From assembly GCF_006874465.1 (NCBI RefSeq), contig NZ_VIRL01000028.1, positions 1 through 64,000 on the forward strand: a DNA stretch of 64,000 bases, given 5' to 3'. A model generated the notes under the pieces. That model searched no databases. It had not been told where the DNA came from and was given only the letters and a program-made list of their open reading frames with translations. Shown here piece after piece: positions 1 to 6,786 of the stretch. Position 1 is the stretch's first letter. Each line of letters begins with the position of its first letter. Source of the DNA: Microbispora bryophytorum. GTDB taxonomy: Bacteria > Actinomycetota > Actinomycetes > Streptosporangiales > Streptosporangiaceae. Made by a program: the position numbers and the translations under genes.

Positions 1-125
1 TCACCCTCATGGATCAAGCCAAGAAGAATGTGCTCAGTACCGATGTAGTTGTGGTTGAGCATCCGAGCCTCTTCCTGGGCCAGGACGACAACCCGCCGCG
101 CACGGTCGGTGAACCTCTCGAACAT
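1..125 (-). CDS. clpC: ATP-dependent Clp protease ATPase ClpC, N-terminal fragment
   Basis: Only the first 41 codons are present; the gene runs off the left edge. The protein begins [20 protein letters not shown] and soon reads [12 protein letters not shown], the first Clp_N repeat of ClpC, a hexameric AAA+ unfoldase that feeds substrates to ClpP in the cytoplasm. The ATG (123-125) has GAGGAG at 133-138, seven bases upstream, so the start is secure. The ATPase modules are outside the window. A ClgR-like site lies about 165 bp upstream and may control it. Identity is near certain from this N terminus; ClpC-specific partners cannot be judged here. Confidence 0.95.
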   Translation of the reverse strand, partial: MFERFTDRARRVVVLAQEEARMLNHNYIGTEHILLGLIHEG

Positions 126-288
126 CTCGTCGCTCCTCACGAAGCGGTCAGGCGAGCACGGGAGATCCGGCCCGTCGTTCCGCATGGTAGCCCTGGCCCG
201 GCGACCCACTCCTTGACAGAAGGGTTCCCCAAGCGCAGGGCGTTCATGCTCTATCCAACCCCCTGCTGGGGGTGACGTGTTCCCGATA

Positions 289-302
289 CGCCGCAAGCGA
301 AC
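289..302 (-). promoter_or_regulatory. candidate ClgR operator upstream of clpC
   Basis: On the minus strand the bases read GTTCGCTTGCGGCG, matching the GTTCGC-N5-GCG pattern remembered for ClgR, the activator of clp genes in actinomycetes. It lies 164 bp upstream of the clpC ATG in an otherwise gene-free stretch (126-603). Match and position are seen; the regulator assignment is inference. Confidence 0.4.
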
Positions 303-327
303 GAGGTTTTAAGGGAGCGCAAACACA

Positions 328-381
328 ATCGCGCGGTTATGCGATCGTCAGGTCCTCCGACGACTGCCATAACCGCGCGAT
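328..381. repeat. 14-bp perfect inverted repeat with 26-bp spacer
   Basis: The arms ATCGCGCGGTTATG (328-341) and CATAACCGCGCGAT (368-381) are exactly complementary. The repeat lies between clpC and lsr2, which are both on the minus strand. It could be a regulator site or an RNA hairpin. No T-run follows on either strand. It lies 204 bp upstream of the clpC ATG. Confidence 0.6.
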
Positions 382-510
382 CAGGGTTCGAGTTAGGAAG
401 TGCTCCGCAGATCTTGCCGTAGCGGGGATCGTCCAGGCGGATGCCACCGCAAGGTGGAGACGGCGCCAATAGCAGAGCTATAGGCGCCGGCTCCGGGCCC
501 TGCGGGGATT

Positions 511-541
511 CCCTGCCTGCGAGAAATCTTCGCGGGCAGGG
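511..541 (-). terminator. hairpin downstream of lsr2
   Basis: CCCTGCCTGCGA pairs with its partner in 530-541 (one G-T mismatch/wobble) across a short A/T-rich loop. It lies 63 bp after the lsr2 stop and has no U tract, as is common for actinobacterial terminators. The rest of 126-603 shows no convincing gene. Confidence 0.4.
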
Positions 542-603
542 CGACAACGCAGCCAGGCGCCGCCCGGACAACCGCAGTAGGCGGGAGATCTGAGGCCCAC
601 GGC

Positions 604-951
604 CTAGTGCGCGTCCTCGTACGCTTGGACGATCGAGGCGGCAATGCGGCCGCGCTCGCTCACGGGGTGCCCGTGAGACTTCGCCCAGGCGCGGATCTCG
701 GCGCTCTTCTCGCGGGTCATGGCTCGCTGGCCCCCACCGCCCGCACCACCACGACGGCGCCCGCGGGCCTGCCCGCTGTCCGCGCGCCGCGCGCTGCCGA
801 CGAAAGGCGACAGAGCCTCGCGAAGCCTCTTCGCGTTGCCGTCGCTCAGGTCAATCTCATATGACGTGCCGTCAATCGCGAAGGTGACCGTCTCATTGGC
901 CTCGCCGCCATCGAGATCGTCGATGAGAATCACCTGCGTGTGCTTGGCCAT
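604..951 (-). CDS. lsr2: Lsr2-family nucleoid-associated protein
   Basis: A 115-residue protein beginning MAKHTQVILIDDLDGGEA, the standard Lsr2 N terminus. Residues 1-60 form the dimerising beta/alpha domain (TVTFAIDGTSYEIDLS). A basic Gly/Arg linker (ARGRRRGGAGGGGQR) follows, and the C-terminal helix-turn-helix-like domain carries the AT-hook-type core around IRAWAKSHGHPVSERGRI. Lsr2 is an H-NS analogue that coats AT-rich DNA, silences acquired genes and compacts the chromosome. The start is set by AAAGGA about nine bases upstream; a longer reading frame upstream has no ribosome site. A promoter at 995-1022 and a small membrane ORF lie directly upstream on the same strand. Confidence 0.95.
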   Translation of the reverse strand: MAKHTQVILIDDLDGGEANETVTFAIDGTSYEIDLSDGNAKRLREALSPFVGSARRADSGQARGRRRGGAGGGGQRAMTREKSAEIRAWAKSHGHPVSERGRIAASIVQAYEDAH

Positions 952-994
952 CCGGCAATCCTTTCGCAGCCCATAGTTTGATTCGTCAGCCAAA

Positions 995-1022
995 CATATA
1001 CCCGGTTTCCCCTGGCTGACAA
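995..1022 (-). promoter_or_regulatory. probable lsr2 promoter (TTGTCA-N16-TATATG) with an 8-bp dyad
   Basis: On the minus strand TTGTCA (1017-1022) and TATATG (995-1000) are 16 bp apart, giving a start point near 988, about 37 bases before the lsr2 ATG. An inverted repeat GTCAGCCA/TGGCTGAC (985-992 and 1013-1020) brackets the -10 element, so it could be an operator. The -35 lies just before the stop codon of the upstream small ORF. Confidence 0.5.
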
Positions 1023-1023
1023 T

Positions 1024-1188
1024 TCAAGGTTGCGGATTCTCAGGAACCTCTGAGTCCGGTGACTTCTCGCGTGGCTCCCGTGCCGTACGGAGGCCCGCCG
1101 CGTCGGAACGTACCAACTTTACGATGCCGTAGACGACCACGCCGGCGACGGCCACGGAAGGTATCAAGGCGGACAATACCTCTGTCAT
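1024..1188 (-). CDS. small single-span membrane protein, function unknown
   Basis: A 54-codon frame starts MTEVLSALIPSVAVAGVVVY and ends in a hydrophilic Arg/Glu/Pro tail. Residues 4-24 are uninterrupted hydrophobic and would make one membrane helix, followed by a positive KLVRS cluster that predicts an inside C terminus. GAGG lies seven bases before the ATG. The gene is 72 bp upstream of lsr2 and on the same strand, so the two may be partly co-transcribed, although lsr2 seems to have its own promoter overlapping this gene's end. No family was recognised. The frame is short, but the hydrophobic pattern and ribosome site make it credible. Confidence 0.5.
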   Translation of the reverse strand: MTEVLSALIPSVAVAGVVVYGIVKLVRSDAAGLRTAREPREKSPDSEVPENPQP

Positions 1189-2244
1189 TCTGCCTCGCTC
1201 GTGCCGGGGGTGTCATTAGGTGCACCCCGAGGGAATTCCGAGGACGCGGCCAGGCCACCGGCCTTCTGACCGGGCCCGGCGCCCCGATACGACCATAGCG
1301 CTGGGAGGGACCGGGCGCGTCTTCCGGGGTGCCCCTGGGGGGCCGGGGTAATCCTCGTCTCTCCAGCGGCCTTACCGGATGCACTCGAAATCGTACCCAA
1401 AAGGCCGACCCCCGCGGTCACCGATCCTGGGCCGTCCGGCCGTTTCAACCGCTTGCGCGCTTCCCGGGCGACAGCGGGCCGCCGGGCCGCGCGCCCCCTG
1501 TTTCGCCGGGCGCCTGCCGTCGCCGCAGGTGAGGGGCTTGCCGACCAGGACGGACAGGCACGGGGCGGACAAGTGTGAAGCGGCAAACGCCTCGTGCGGA
1601 AAAGGGCGGACCGGGGACGTACGGCCGTTGAAGAGCTCGGCTGAAACGACGAGCCGGCGCGACGGCCGGATCTTCACAAGGGTCCCGGCAGCCTTCTCGT
1701 ACGGCGCGCGCGCCTCGCGCGATATACGCGCAAGCAGATCGCCACCACCCCGAAGCCTCGTAAAAAGAGAGGACCGGCCGGTTCCTTCAAGATCAACGGG
1801 CGGGCGGTCTGAAGATCGAAAAAAGGAGCGGGCCACAATCGCGTGGACGGCCCGGACGGCCGTGGCGTCAGAGTTTCCCACGGCCAAACGATCCCCGCAT
1901 TCCCCGGACGCCGCCTGCCGCAGGCTGTAGCGGGCGGCCTTCCCCGAGCGCCATAAGGCCCTGTGCGGCTCCATACTGCCCCATAAGCGCCCCTGACGGT
2001 TCCTTAAGCCGCCCGTGGACGGATATGGCCCGGGGACGACTGGGCGAGTGTTAAGGATTGGCGCCGGGGGCGGTCTCGCGGTCATTGGGCACCTCTCGGG
2101 ACGGTGAACCCAAGCATGGCATGCCCGGGAGGCCCCGCAAGGATTTTCCGTCACAGCCGGGTGAGCGGACTGTGCGGACGCAGCCATAGCGATCCATAGA
2201 AAAACGGGGCCGATGGTCCGTTCCATCGACCCCGTCCGTCGTCG
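1189..2244. other. 1.05-kb stretch with no convincing gene
   Basis: Open frames exist on both strands (for example minus 1372-2226 and plus 1379-1930), but their translations are Arg/Pro/Ala/Ser-rich shadows. They lack hydrophobic patterning, conserved motifs or a good ribosome site. No tRNA-like TpsiC motif or strong hairpin with a T tract was found. The stretch separates the lsr2 region from the RDD gene; it may hold regulatory DNA, a decayed gene or an unannotated RNA. Confidence 0.5.
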
Positions 2245-3774
2245 TTACTTGACCTTCACCACCACGGTGTTGGCGACCTTGTCATGCAGCGCCTGATGCA
2301 GCGGCTTGTCCCACAACAGCCACAGCACGTTCAGAAGAGAGCCGACGTACGCGAGGTAGCTGATAACGGGAATCCACTGCAGGAACTCGAAAGCGTAGAA
2401 CACGCCGGCGCGCTTGAGCGCGGCGTCCTGCGGAAGCCCGCCCGCGTCGAGAGTGCCGCCGACCGGAACGACCTTGATGCCCATGGCTTTCTTGCCGAGC
2501 GTCTGCCCCTGCGCCCGCAGCATGAGGAATTCGTAGACGACCATGACCAGACCGCCCAGGATCGCCGTGAGCAGCGTCGCCAGGAAGTAACCGCTTCCGG
2601 GGTTGTAAACCCCGCTCGCGATGTCGATGCTCGCGTCGGTGACGACGATTCCCGTGATCACCAACGTGATGATCGCGAGAGGAATGCCGACGATCACACC
2701 GTCGATGATGCGGGCGACGAGACGCTGCCACCACTCCGCGAGCGGCGCCGGGGCGCCGGGCGGAATCGGTCCCGCGGCCGGGTACGGCTGGCCGAAGCCG
2801 GGCTGGCCATAGCCCGGCTGGCCATAGCCCGGCTGGCCGTACTGCTGCTGCCCGTAACCGGGCTGCTGGCCGTACTGCTGCTGACCCTGCTGAACGCCGT
2901 AACCCTGCTGCGGGCCGGTCTGGCCGTACCCCTGCTGCCCATAGGCCTGCTGCTGGCCGTAGTCCTGAGGGGCGGCCTGCTGCCCGTAACCGGGCTGCTG
3001 GCCGTAGCCCTGCTGCTGACCCTGCTGGCCCTGCTGGGCGCCGTAACCCTGCTGCTGGCCCTGCTGGGCGCCGTAACCCTGCTGCGGGCCGGTCTGGCCA
3101 TACCCCTGCTGCCCATAGGCCTGCTGCTGGCCGTAGTCCTGAGGGGCGGCCTGCTGCCCGTAACCGGGCTGCTGGCCGTAGCCCTGCTGCTGACCCTGCT
3201 GGCCCTGCTGGGCGCCATAGCCCTGCTGCGGGCCGGTCTGGCCATACCCCTGCTGCCCGTAGCCCTGCTGCTGGCCGTAGTCCTGAGGACCGGTCTGCTG
3301 GCCGTACTGCTGCTGGGCCTGCTGGGCGCCGTAGCCCTGCTGAGCGCCGTAGCCCTGCTGGCCGTACCCCTGCTGCGGGGCGGTCTGGCCATAGCCCTGC
3401 TGACCCTGCTGGCCCTGCTGGGCGCCATAGCCCTGCTGGCCGTACTGCTGCTGGCCCTGCTGGGCGCCGTAGCCCTGCTGCGGGGCGGCCTCCTGGCCGT
3501 ATCCCTGCTGCGGGGCGGGCTGACCGTACCCCTGCTGGCCGTACTGCTGCTGGCCCTGCTGGGCGTAACCCTGCTGGCCGTAGCCGCCCTGGGCGGGGTC
3601 GTAGCCGGGCGGCTGCTGGGGACCCGTGTGCTGTCCCGAGTGGCGATTGCTCACGACCGTGACGTCGGGGTCATAGTCCTGGGGCTGTCTGTCCGTGCCG
3701 TACCCGGCGTTCGATGAGGGCGGTGGCGTTCCGTCCGACTCGTCCTGGGGGTACGGCGGCTGTCCGGTGCTCAC
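2245..3774 (-). CDS. RDD-family membrane protein with long Gln/Gly/Tyr repeat domain
   Basis: Length 509 aa. Residues 1-55 are hydrophilic. Residues about 56-340 are almost only Gly, Gln, Tyr, Pro and Ala in YGQQ/GYGQ units, with a 58-residue block duplicated at DNA level (period 174 bp). Residues 344-509 are an RDD domain: [13 protein letters not shown] with the family Arg and Asp-Asp-like signature, then hydrophobic helices and [17 protein letters not shown] proteins are polytopic membrane proteins, some linked to Na+/H+ exchange, mostly of unknown role. The N-terminal part is presumably cytoplasmic. GTG start with GAGG upstream. The low-complexity part is far longer than the short Pro/Gly leaders usual in actinobacterial RDD proteins. 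Confidence 0.85.
   Translation of the reverse strand: MSTGQPPYPQDESDGTPPPSSNAGYGTDRQPQDYDPDVTVVSNRHSGQHTGPQQPPGYDPAQGGYGQQGYAQQGQQQYGQQGYGQPAPQQGYGQEAAPQQGYGAQQGQQQYGQQGYGAQQGQQGQQGYGQTAPQQGYGQQGYGAQQGYGAQQAQQQYGQQTGPQDYGQQQGYGQQGYGQTGPQQGYGAQQGQQGQQQGYGQQPGYGQQAAPQDYGQQQAYGQQGYGQTGPQQGYGAQQGQQQGYGAQQGQQGQQQGYGQQPGYGQQAAPQDYGQQQAYGQQGYGQTGPQQGYGVQQGQQQYGQQPGYGQQQYGQPGYGQPGYGQPGFGQPYPAAGPIPPGAPAPLAEWWQRLVARIIDGVIVGIPLAIITLVITGIVVTDASIDIASGVYNPGSGYFLATLLTAILGGLVMVVYEFLMLRAQGQTLGKKAMGIKVVPVGGTLDAGGLPQDAALKRAGVFYAFEFLQWIPVISYLAYVGSLLNVLWLLWDKPLHQALHDKVANTVVVKVK
2897..3244. repeat. 174-bp tandem repeat inside the RDD gene
   Basis: Two nearly identical 174-bp units (2897-3070 and 3071-3244, few base differences such as ccgtac/ccatac) encode the same 58-residue block. 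A third, partly diverged copy follows from about 3245. Both length and phase keep the reading frame open. Confidence 0.8.
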
Positions 3775-3920
3775 CGTGTCACCTCGTTTCGAAGACGCAT
3801 GCGCCGCACGTCCCTAGCACACGCTGATATTGCCAAAAGTAGCGACAGGTGTATCAACAGTCACCTTTGCAGCAGCCGACAACCATCGTCAAGATCAGCG
3901 ATCAATGATCGACAAAGGGG

Positions 3921-4472
3921 TCAATGACGGTCGATGTGCAGCAACATCCGGGTGTTCCCCAGCGTGTTCGGCTTGACGTGCTCCAGGTCGAGAAACTCGG
4001 CGACGCCCTCGTCGTACGACGCGAGCAGTTCCGCGTACACCTCCGGGGAGACGGGGGTGCCCTGGATGGGCCTGAAGCCGTGCCTGGCGAAGAACTCCAC
4101 CGCGAACGTGAGGCAGAAGACCCGCCGCACGCCGAGGTCCCTGGCGGTCTCGATGAGCGCGCCGACGATCCGATGGCCGATGCCCCCGCCGCGCGCCGCG
4201 GGGTCCACCGCGACGGTCCTGATCTCGGCCAGGTCCTCCCACAGCACGTGCAGCGCGCCGCAGCCGACGACCTGCCCGCCCCTCTCGGCCACCCAGAACT
4301 CCTGGACGTCCTCGTACAGCGTGACCGTGCTCTTCTTGAGCAGGCGGGAACCCACACCCGAGTACGCGTCGACGAGGCGCCTGATCGCCCGGACGTCCGG
4401 CGTCCTGGCTCGGCGCACCGTCACGGCCGTGGCACTCGATCCACTGGATGTCTGCGCGGCGACCTGCTCCAT
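3921..4472 (-). CDS. argA: amino-acid N-acetyltransferase (ArgA-type GNAT)
   Basis: A 183-residue single-domain GNAT protein. It matches the short actinobacterial N-acetylglutamate synthases closely: VRRARTPDVRAIRRLVDAY, VQEFWVAE, VVGCGALHVLW, EIRTVAVDP, the acetyl-CoA loop RGGGIGHRIV, FFARHGFRPI and the C-terminal VKPNTLGN. It would acetylate glutamate with acetyl-CoA, the first step of arginine synthesis. The ATG at 4470-4472 is chosen because the frame upstream codes a non-conserved Arg/Trp-rich stretch. Its ribosome site is weak, and a GTG a few codons inside is an alternative. No arginine genes are nearby. Confidence 0.85.
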   Translation of the reverse strand: MEQVAAQTSSGSSATAVTVRRARTPDVRAIRRLVDAYSGVGSRLLKKSTVTLYEDVQEFWVAERGGQVVGCGALHVLWEDLAEIRTVAVDPAARGGGIGHRIVGALIETARDLGVRRVFCLTFAVEFFARHGFRPIQGTPVSPEVYAELLASYDEGVAEFLDLEHVKPNTLGNTRMLLHIDRH

Positions 4473-4786
4473 GACCGGCCAGCCTAGCCGGAGCGCGGCC
4501 GATCCCACGCGGTCGGCACGGAGCATCCCGAACGAATAACGGTCATTCCCAAACGCCATACCCGACATGAGGTTTGACTGTCCGTAGCCGCCACGATACG
4601 GACGGATGCACGACCGCCGCCCGAGGTGGCCATCCGGGTTAGTCCCAGTTTTTCCACCAGCCCAGGCCGCCCATCGAAACTCGCAGATCACTCGAAACGC
4701 AGGTGAACAGGGACGTATCACTACCGAGCCCGTGACCCGACCGTGATCATTTGGTTGTCAAACGTAGACGAGTTTCGGAGTTCTGG

Positions 4787-4815
4787 TTGAGCAAGAACTC
4801 GCGGTGCACTATCGT
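4787..4815 (+). promoter_or_regulatory. probable promoter of the riboswitch transcript
   Basis: TTGAGC (4787-4792) and TATCGT (4810-4815) are separated by exactly 17 bp. The predicted start point is near 4822, just before the riboswitch fold begins. Confidence 0.45.
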
Positions 4816-4844
4816 CCAGCGACGATGCCGGTCTTCGTGAGCGT

Positions 4845-5005
4845 TCATGGCGACCGGACGCCGAATCCTCGAAGCACTCAGTGCGAAGGGGAGCCGGGGA
4901 CCCAACTGCAGGATCAGGATCGGTTCGATCCCGGATCGTCAAGGGGTGAATCCACAAGGTAGGGCTACTCCGGCCCGAACCCGTCAGCTAACCCGGTAGG
5001 CGCTC
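4845..5005 (+). ncRNA. c-di-AMP riboswitch (ydaO/yuaA type)
   Basis: The conserved blocks of this class appear in order: CCGAATCCTC (4861), GGGGAGCCGGGGACCCAA (4888-4905), GGGGTGAATCC (4943-4953), then GCCCGAACCCGTCAGCTAACC (from 4974) and GGTAGGCG near 5003. It lies 70 bp upstream of an NlpC/P60 cell-wall hydrolase, its typical partner in actinomycetes. In that class c-di-AMP binding switches expression off. Edges are approximate. Confidence 0.9.
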
Positions 5006-5076
5006 AGCAGTGCCCCGCCGTACGGCCCGTCGCGACGACGGGCCCGCCGCGGGGCACACGTGGGAGAGGAGCTCGG

Positions 5077-6126
5077 TTGCGCACGCGTGGAGGACGGCAG
5101 GCGGGCAGGCACGCTCGCGGCCGACAGTCCGGATCCGGCACGGCCGGTCCGGGTGCCATCCGCCGTCTGGCGTTCGTCGGCGTCGCGATCAGCGCGATCA
5201 CGTTCGGCGCGCCGGTGGTCAGCGCCACCGCCGACCCCAAGCCGAGCCTCAAGGAACTCACGGCCCAGGTCGAGGATCTCTACACCGAGATCGAGACCCT
5301 CAGCGAGCAGTACAACGGCGAGCGCGTGCGCCTGAAGACGGCCGAGCGGTCCGCCGACCTCGCCAAGAAGAACCTCGCCAAGAGCGAGGCCGAGCTCGCG
5401 GTCCGCCGGCAGAAGGCGAGCGCCCTCGCGCAGCACTCCTACATGACCAACGGGCTCGGCAACGCGCTGGTGCTCATCGACAGCGACGCCGACCCCCGGC
5501 GATACCTGGACCAGGCCTCCACGACGTACGCGCTGGAGCTGCGGGAGAGCCAGGAGGTCGCCGAGGTCACCAAGGCCATGGACGCCGCCGCACGGGCCAG
5601 GGAGAGCGCCTCCGCCCGGCAGGCCGAGGTCAAGAAGCTCCTCAGCGGGCTGGACTCGCGGCGCGACAAGATCACCAAGCTGATCAAGAAGACCGAGAGC
5701 AGCCTCTACCGGCAGGTCTCCCAGACGATCGGCAGCGAGACGCGCAGCAGGACGGCGTTCCCCATCATCGGCGACGGCAAGGCCGCCCAGGCGGCGCGCT
5801 GGGCCCTCGGGCAGCAGCTCAAGCCGTACGTGTGGGGCGCCGAGGGCCCCGGCTCCTTCGACTGCTCCGGCCTGGTCATGGCGGCCTACCAGTCCGTCGG
5901 CATCAGCCTGCCCCACTACACCGGCAATCAGTGGACGGCCGGCACGCACATCCCCCGTGACCAACTCCGCCCCGGCGACCTGGTGTTCTTCTACTCCGAC
6001 CTGCACCACGTCGGCATCTACATCGGCAACGGCTACATGATCCACGCGCCGCGCACGGGAGACGTCGTCCACATCGCGAAGATCGCCGGACGGCCGTTCG
6101 CGGGAGCGGTGCGCGTCGCCGACTGA
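5077..6126 (+). CDS. secreted NlpC/P60 peptidoglycan hydrolase under riboswitch control
   Basis: Length 349 aa. A long basic N region and hydrophobic core (LAFVGVAISAITFGAPVVSA, residues 31-50) make an export signal. Residues about 55-235 are a charged coiled coil (LKELTAQVEDLYTEI onwards) and residues 240-349 are NlpC/P60. Catalytic Cys is in FDCSGLVM, with the His in HHVGIYIG and the third residue near MIHAPRTGD. Such enzymes cut gamma-D-glutamyl-diaminopimelate bonds in stem peptides, and the coiled coil often keeps them inactive or targets them. The TTG start (5077) has GGAGAGGAG five bases upstream, and no better ATG exists before the signal. It is the only gene between the riboswitch and a shared terminator. 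Confidence 0.9.
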   Translation: MRTRGGRQAGRHARGRQSGSGTAGPGAIRRLAFVGVAISAITFGAPVVSATADPKPSLKELTAQVEDLYTEIETLSEQYNGERVRLKTAERSADLAKKNLAKSEAELAVRRQKASALAQHSYMTNGLGNALVLIDSDADPRRYLDQASTTYALELRESQEVAEVTKAMDAAARARESASARQAEVKKLLSGLDSRRDKITKLIKKTESSLYRQVSQTIGSETRSRTAFPIIGDGKAAQAARWALGQQLKPYVWGAEGPGSFDCSGLVMAAYQSVGISLPHYTGNQWTAGTHIPRDQLRPGDLVFFYSDLHHVGIYIGNGYMIHAPRTGDVVHIAKIAGRPFAGAVRVAD

Positions 6127-6161
6127 CCCCCCCTCGGCGGCCTGCCGTCGAGGGGGGGTCA
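6124..6161. terminator. bidirectional terminator with both stop codons in its stem
   Basis: A perfect 13-bp stem TGACCCCCCCTCG/CGAGGGGGGGTCA with a 12-base loop. The first three bases are the stop codon of the plus-strand hydrolase, and the last three are the stop of the minus-strand HTH gene. Confidence 0.8.
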
Positions 6162-6407
6162 GATGAGGCGGCGGCGTGCCGCCCAGGCGACGGCCTCGAT
6201 CGCGGTCGCGACGCCGATCCGGTCGCAGATGCACCGCAGCCGGCGTCGGACGGTGCGCCCGCTGACGTCGAGACTGCGGCCCACCCGGTCGGCGGTCACA
6301 CCCTTGGCCAGCTCCGCGAGGAGAAGCAGATCCTCTTCGGTGAGACCGGCACGCTCAAGGTCCGAGGCGCGACTGTCACCTCGGTAAACGACCTCGGGAA
6401 TACTCAT
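6159..6407 (-). CDS. small LuxR-type helix-turn-helix protein
   Basis: An 82-residue protein consisting of little more than a LuxR/GerE DNA-binding domain: LTEEDLLLLAELAKGVTADRVGRSL, then DVSGRTVRRRLRCICDRIGV (recognition helix) and VAWAARRRLI. There is no receiver or sensor domain, so it probably acts as an orphan DNA-binding regulator. GGGAGGG ends six bases before the ATG. Genes of this size and type are widespread in actinomycetes. Its gene converges with the NlpC/P60 gene and shares its terminator. Target genes cannot be told from the sequence. Confidence 0.8.
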   Translation of the reverse strand: MSIPEVVYRGDSRASDLERAGLTEEDLLLLAELAKGVTADRVGRSLDVSGRTVRRRLRCICDRIGVATAIEAVAWAARRRLI

Positions 6408-6661
6408 CGTCCGCCCTCCCCCACGACGATGCTTTCGTCGGCCCACCCTTCAGGGAAGGTAAACGCCTCCACTGAAGGTCGTCAAGGTTCGGAGTGAGAG
6501 CACCGGTCGCACACCTCCCGGGCCGCCTCGACAATCCTCCACGTGGAATTCGGCCCGGCGCCGCGCCAGCGGGCCCATGCCGCACCTGGAGACGTACGCG
6601 CTCGGCTGGGGCGTGGCGGGCGCCGACGGGCCCGGCTCCGGGACGTGGCGAAGCCGGCTGA

Positions 6662-6686
6662 GGCCGGACGGCGATGCCGTCCGGCC
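6662..6686 (-). terminator. hairpin downstream of lysS
   Basis: GGCCGGACGGC/GCCGTCCGGCC form a perfect 11-bp stem with loop GAT, 83 bp after the lysS stop. The remainder of 6408-6768 shows no gene, only this hairpin and two arrays of 14-bp repeats. Confidence 0.55.
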
Positions 6687-6696
6687 CGTTAGCAGA

Positions 6697-6733
6697 AGAT
6701 CGGACGCCAGAGATCGGACGCAGGAGATCGGAC
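6697..6733. repeat. 14-bp tandem repeat, 2.6 copies
   Basis: Units AGATCGGACGCCAG (6697), AGATCGGACGCAGG (6711) and AGATCGGAC (6725) repeat with a 14-bp period in the 3' region of lysS. Confidence 0.75.
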
Positions 6734-6750
6734 ACTCAGTTCGGGAACGA

Positions 6751-6786
6751 CCGATCAGGCGTAACCGATCAGGCGTGACCGATCAG
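6751..6786. repeat. 14-bp tandem repeat across the lysS stop codon, 2.6 copies
   Basis: CCGATCAGGCGTAA (6751), CCGATCAGGCGTGA (6765) and CCGATCAG (6779). The lysS stop (TCA at 6769-6771 on the plus strand) lies in the middle copy, and the last copy is inside the coding end. Confidence 0.8.

Noticed and set aside
1372-2226. Minus-strand 284-codon frame
   Set aside because: Residues lack any fold-like pattern, the start has no ribosome site, and the opposite strand is equally open.
2860-3580. Repeat array that could be mistaken for CRISPR
   Set aside because: Repeats are codon-phased and coding, with no unique spacers of constant length and no cas genes.
2284-3717. Leu/Ala/Val-rich plus-strand frame that looks like a membrane protein
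   Set aside because: It is the antisense reading of the Gln/Gly/Tyr repeats of the RDD gene; the hydrophobicity is an artefact of complementing CAG/GGC codons.
4921-4940. GGTTCGATCCC, similar to a tRNA TpsiC arm
   Set aside because: It lies inside the c-di-AMP riboswitch and no tRNA cloverleaf can be drawn around it.
4721-4957. 78-codon minus-strand frame upstream of argA
   Set aside because: It lies antisense to the riboswitch leader and has no conserved features.
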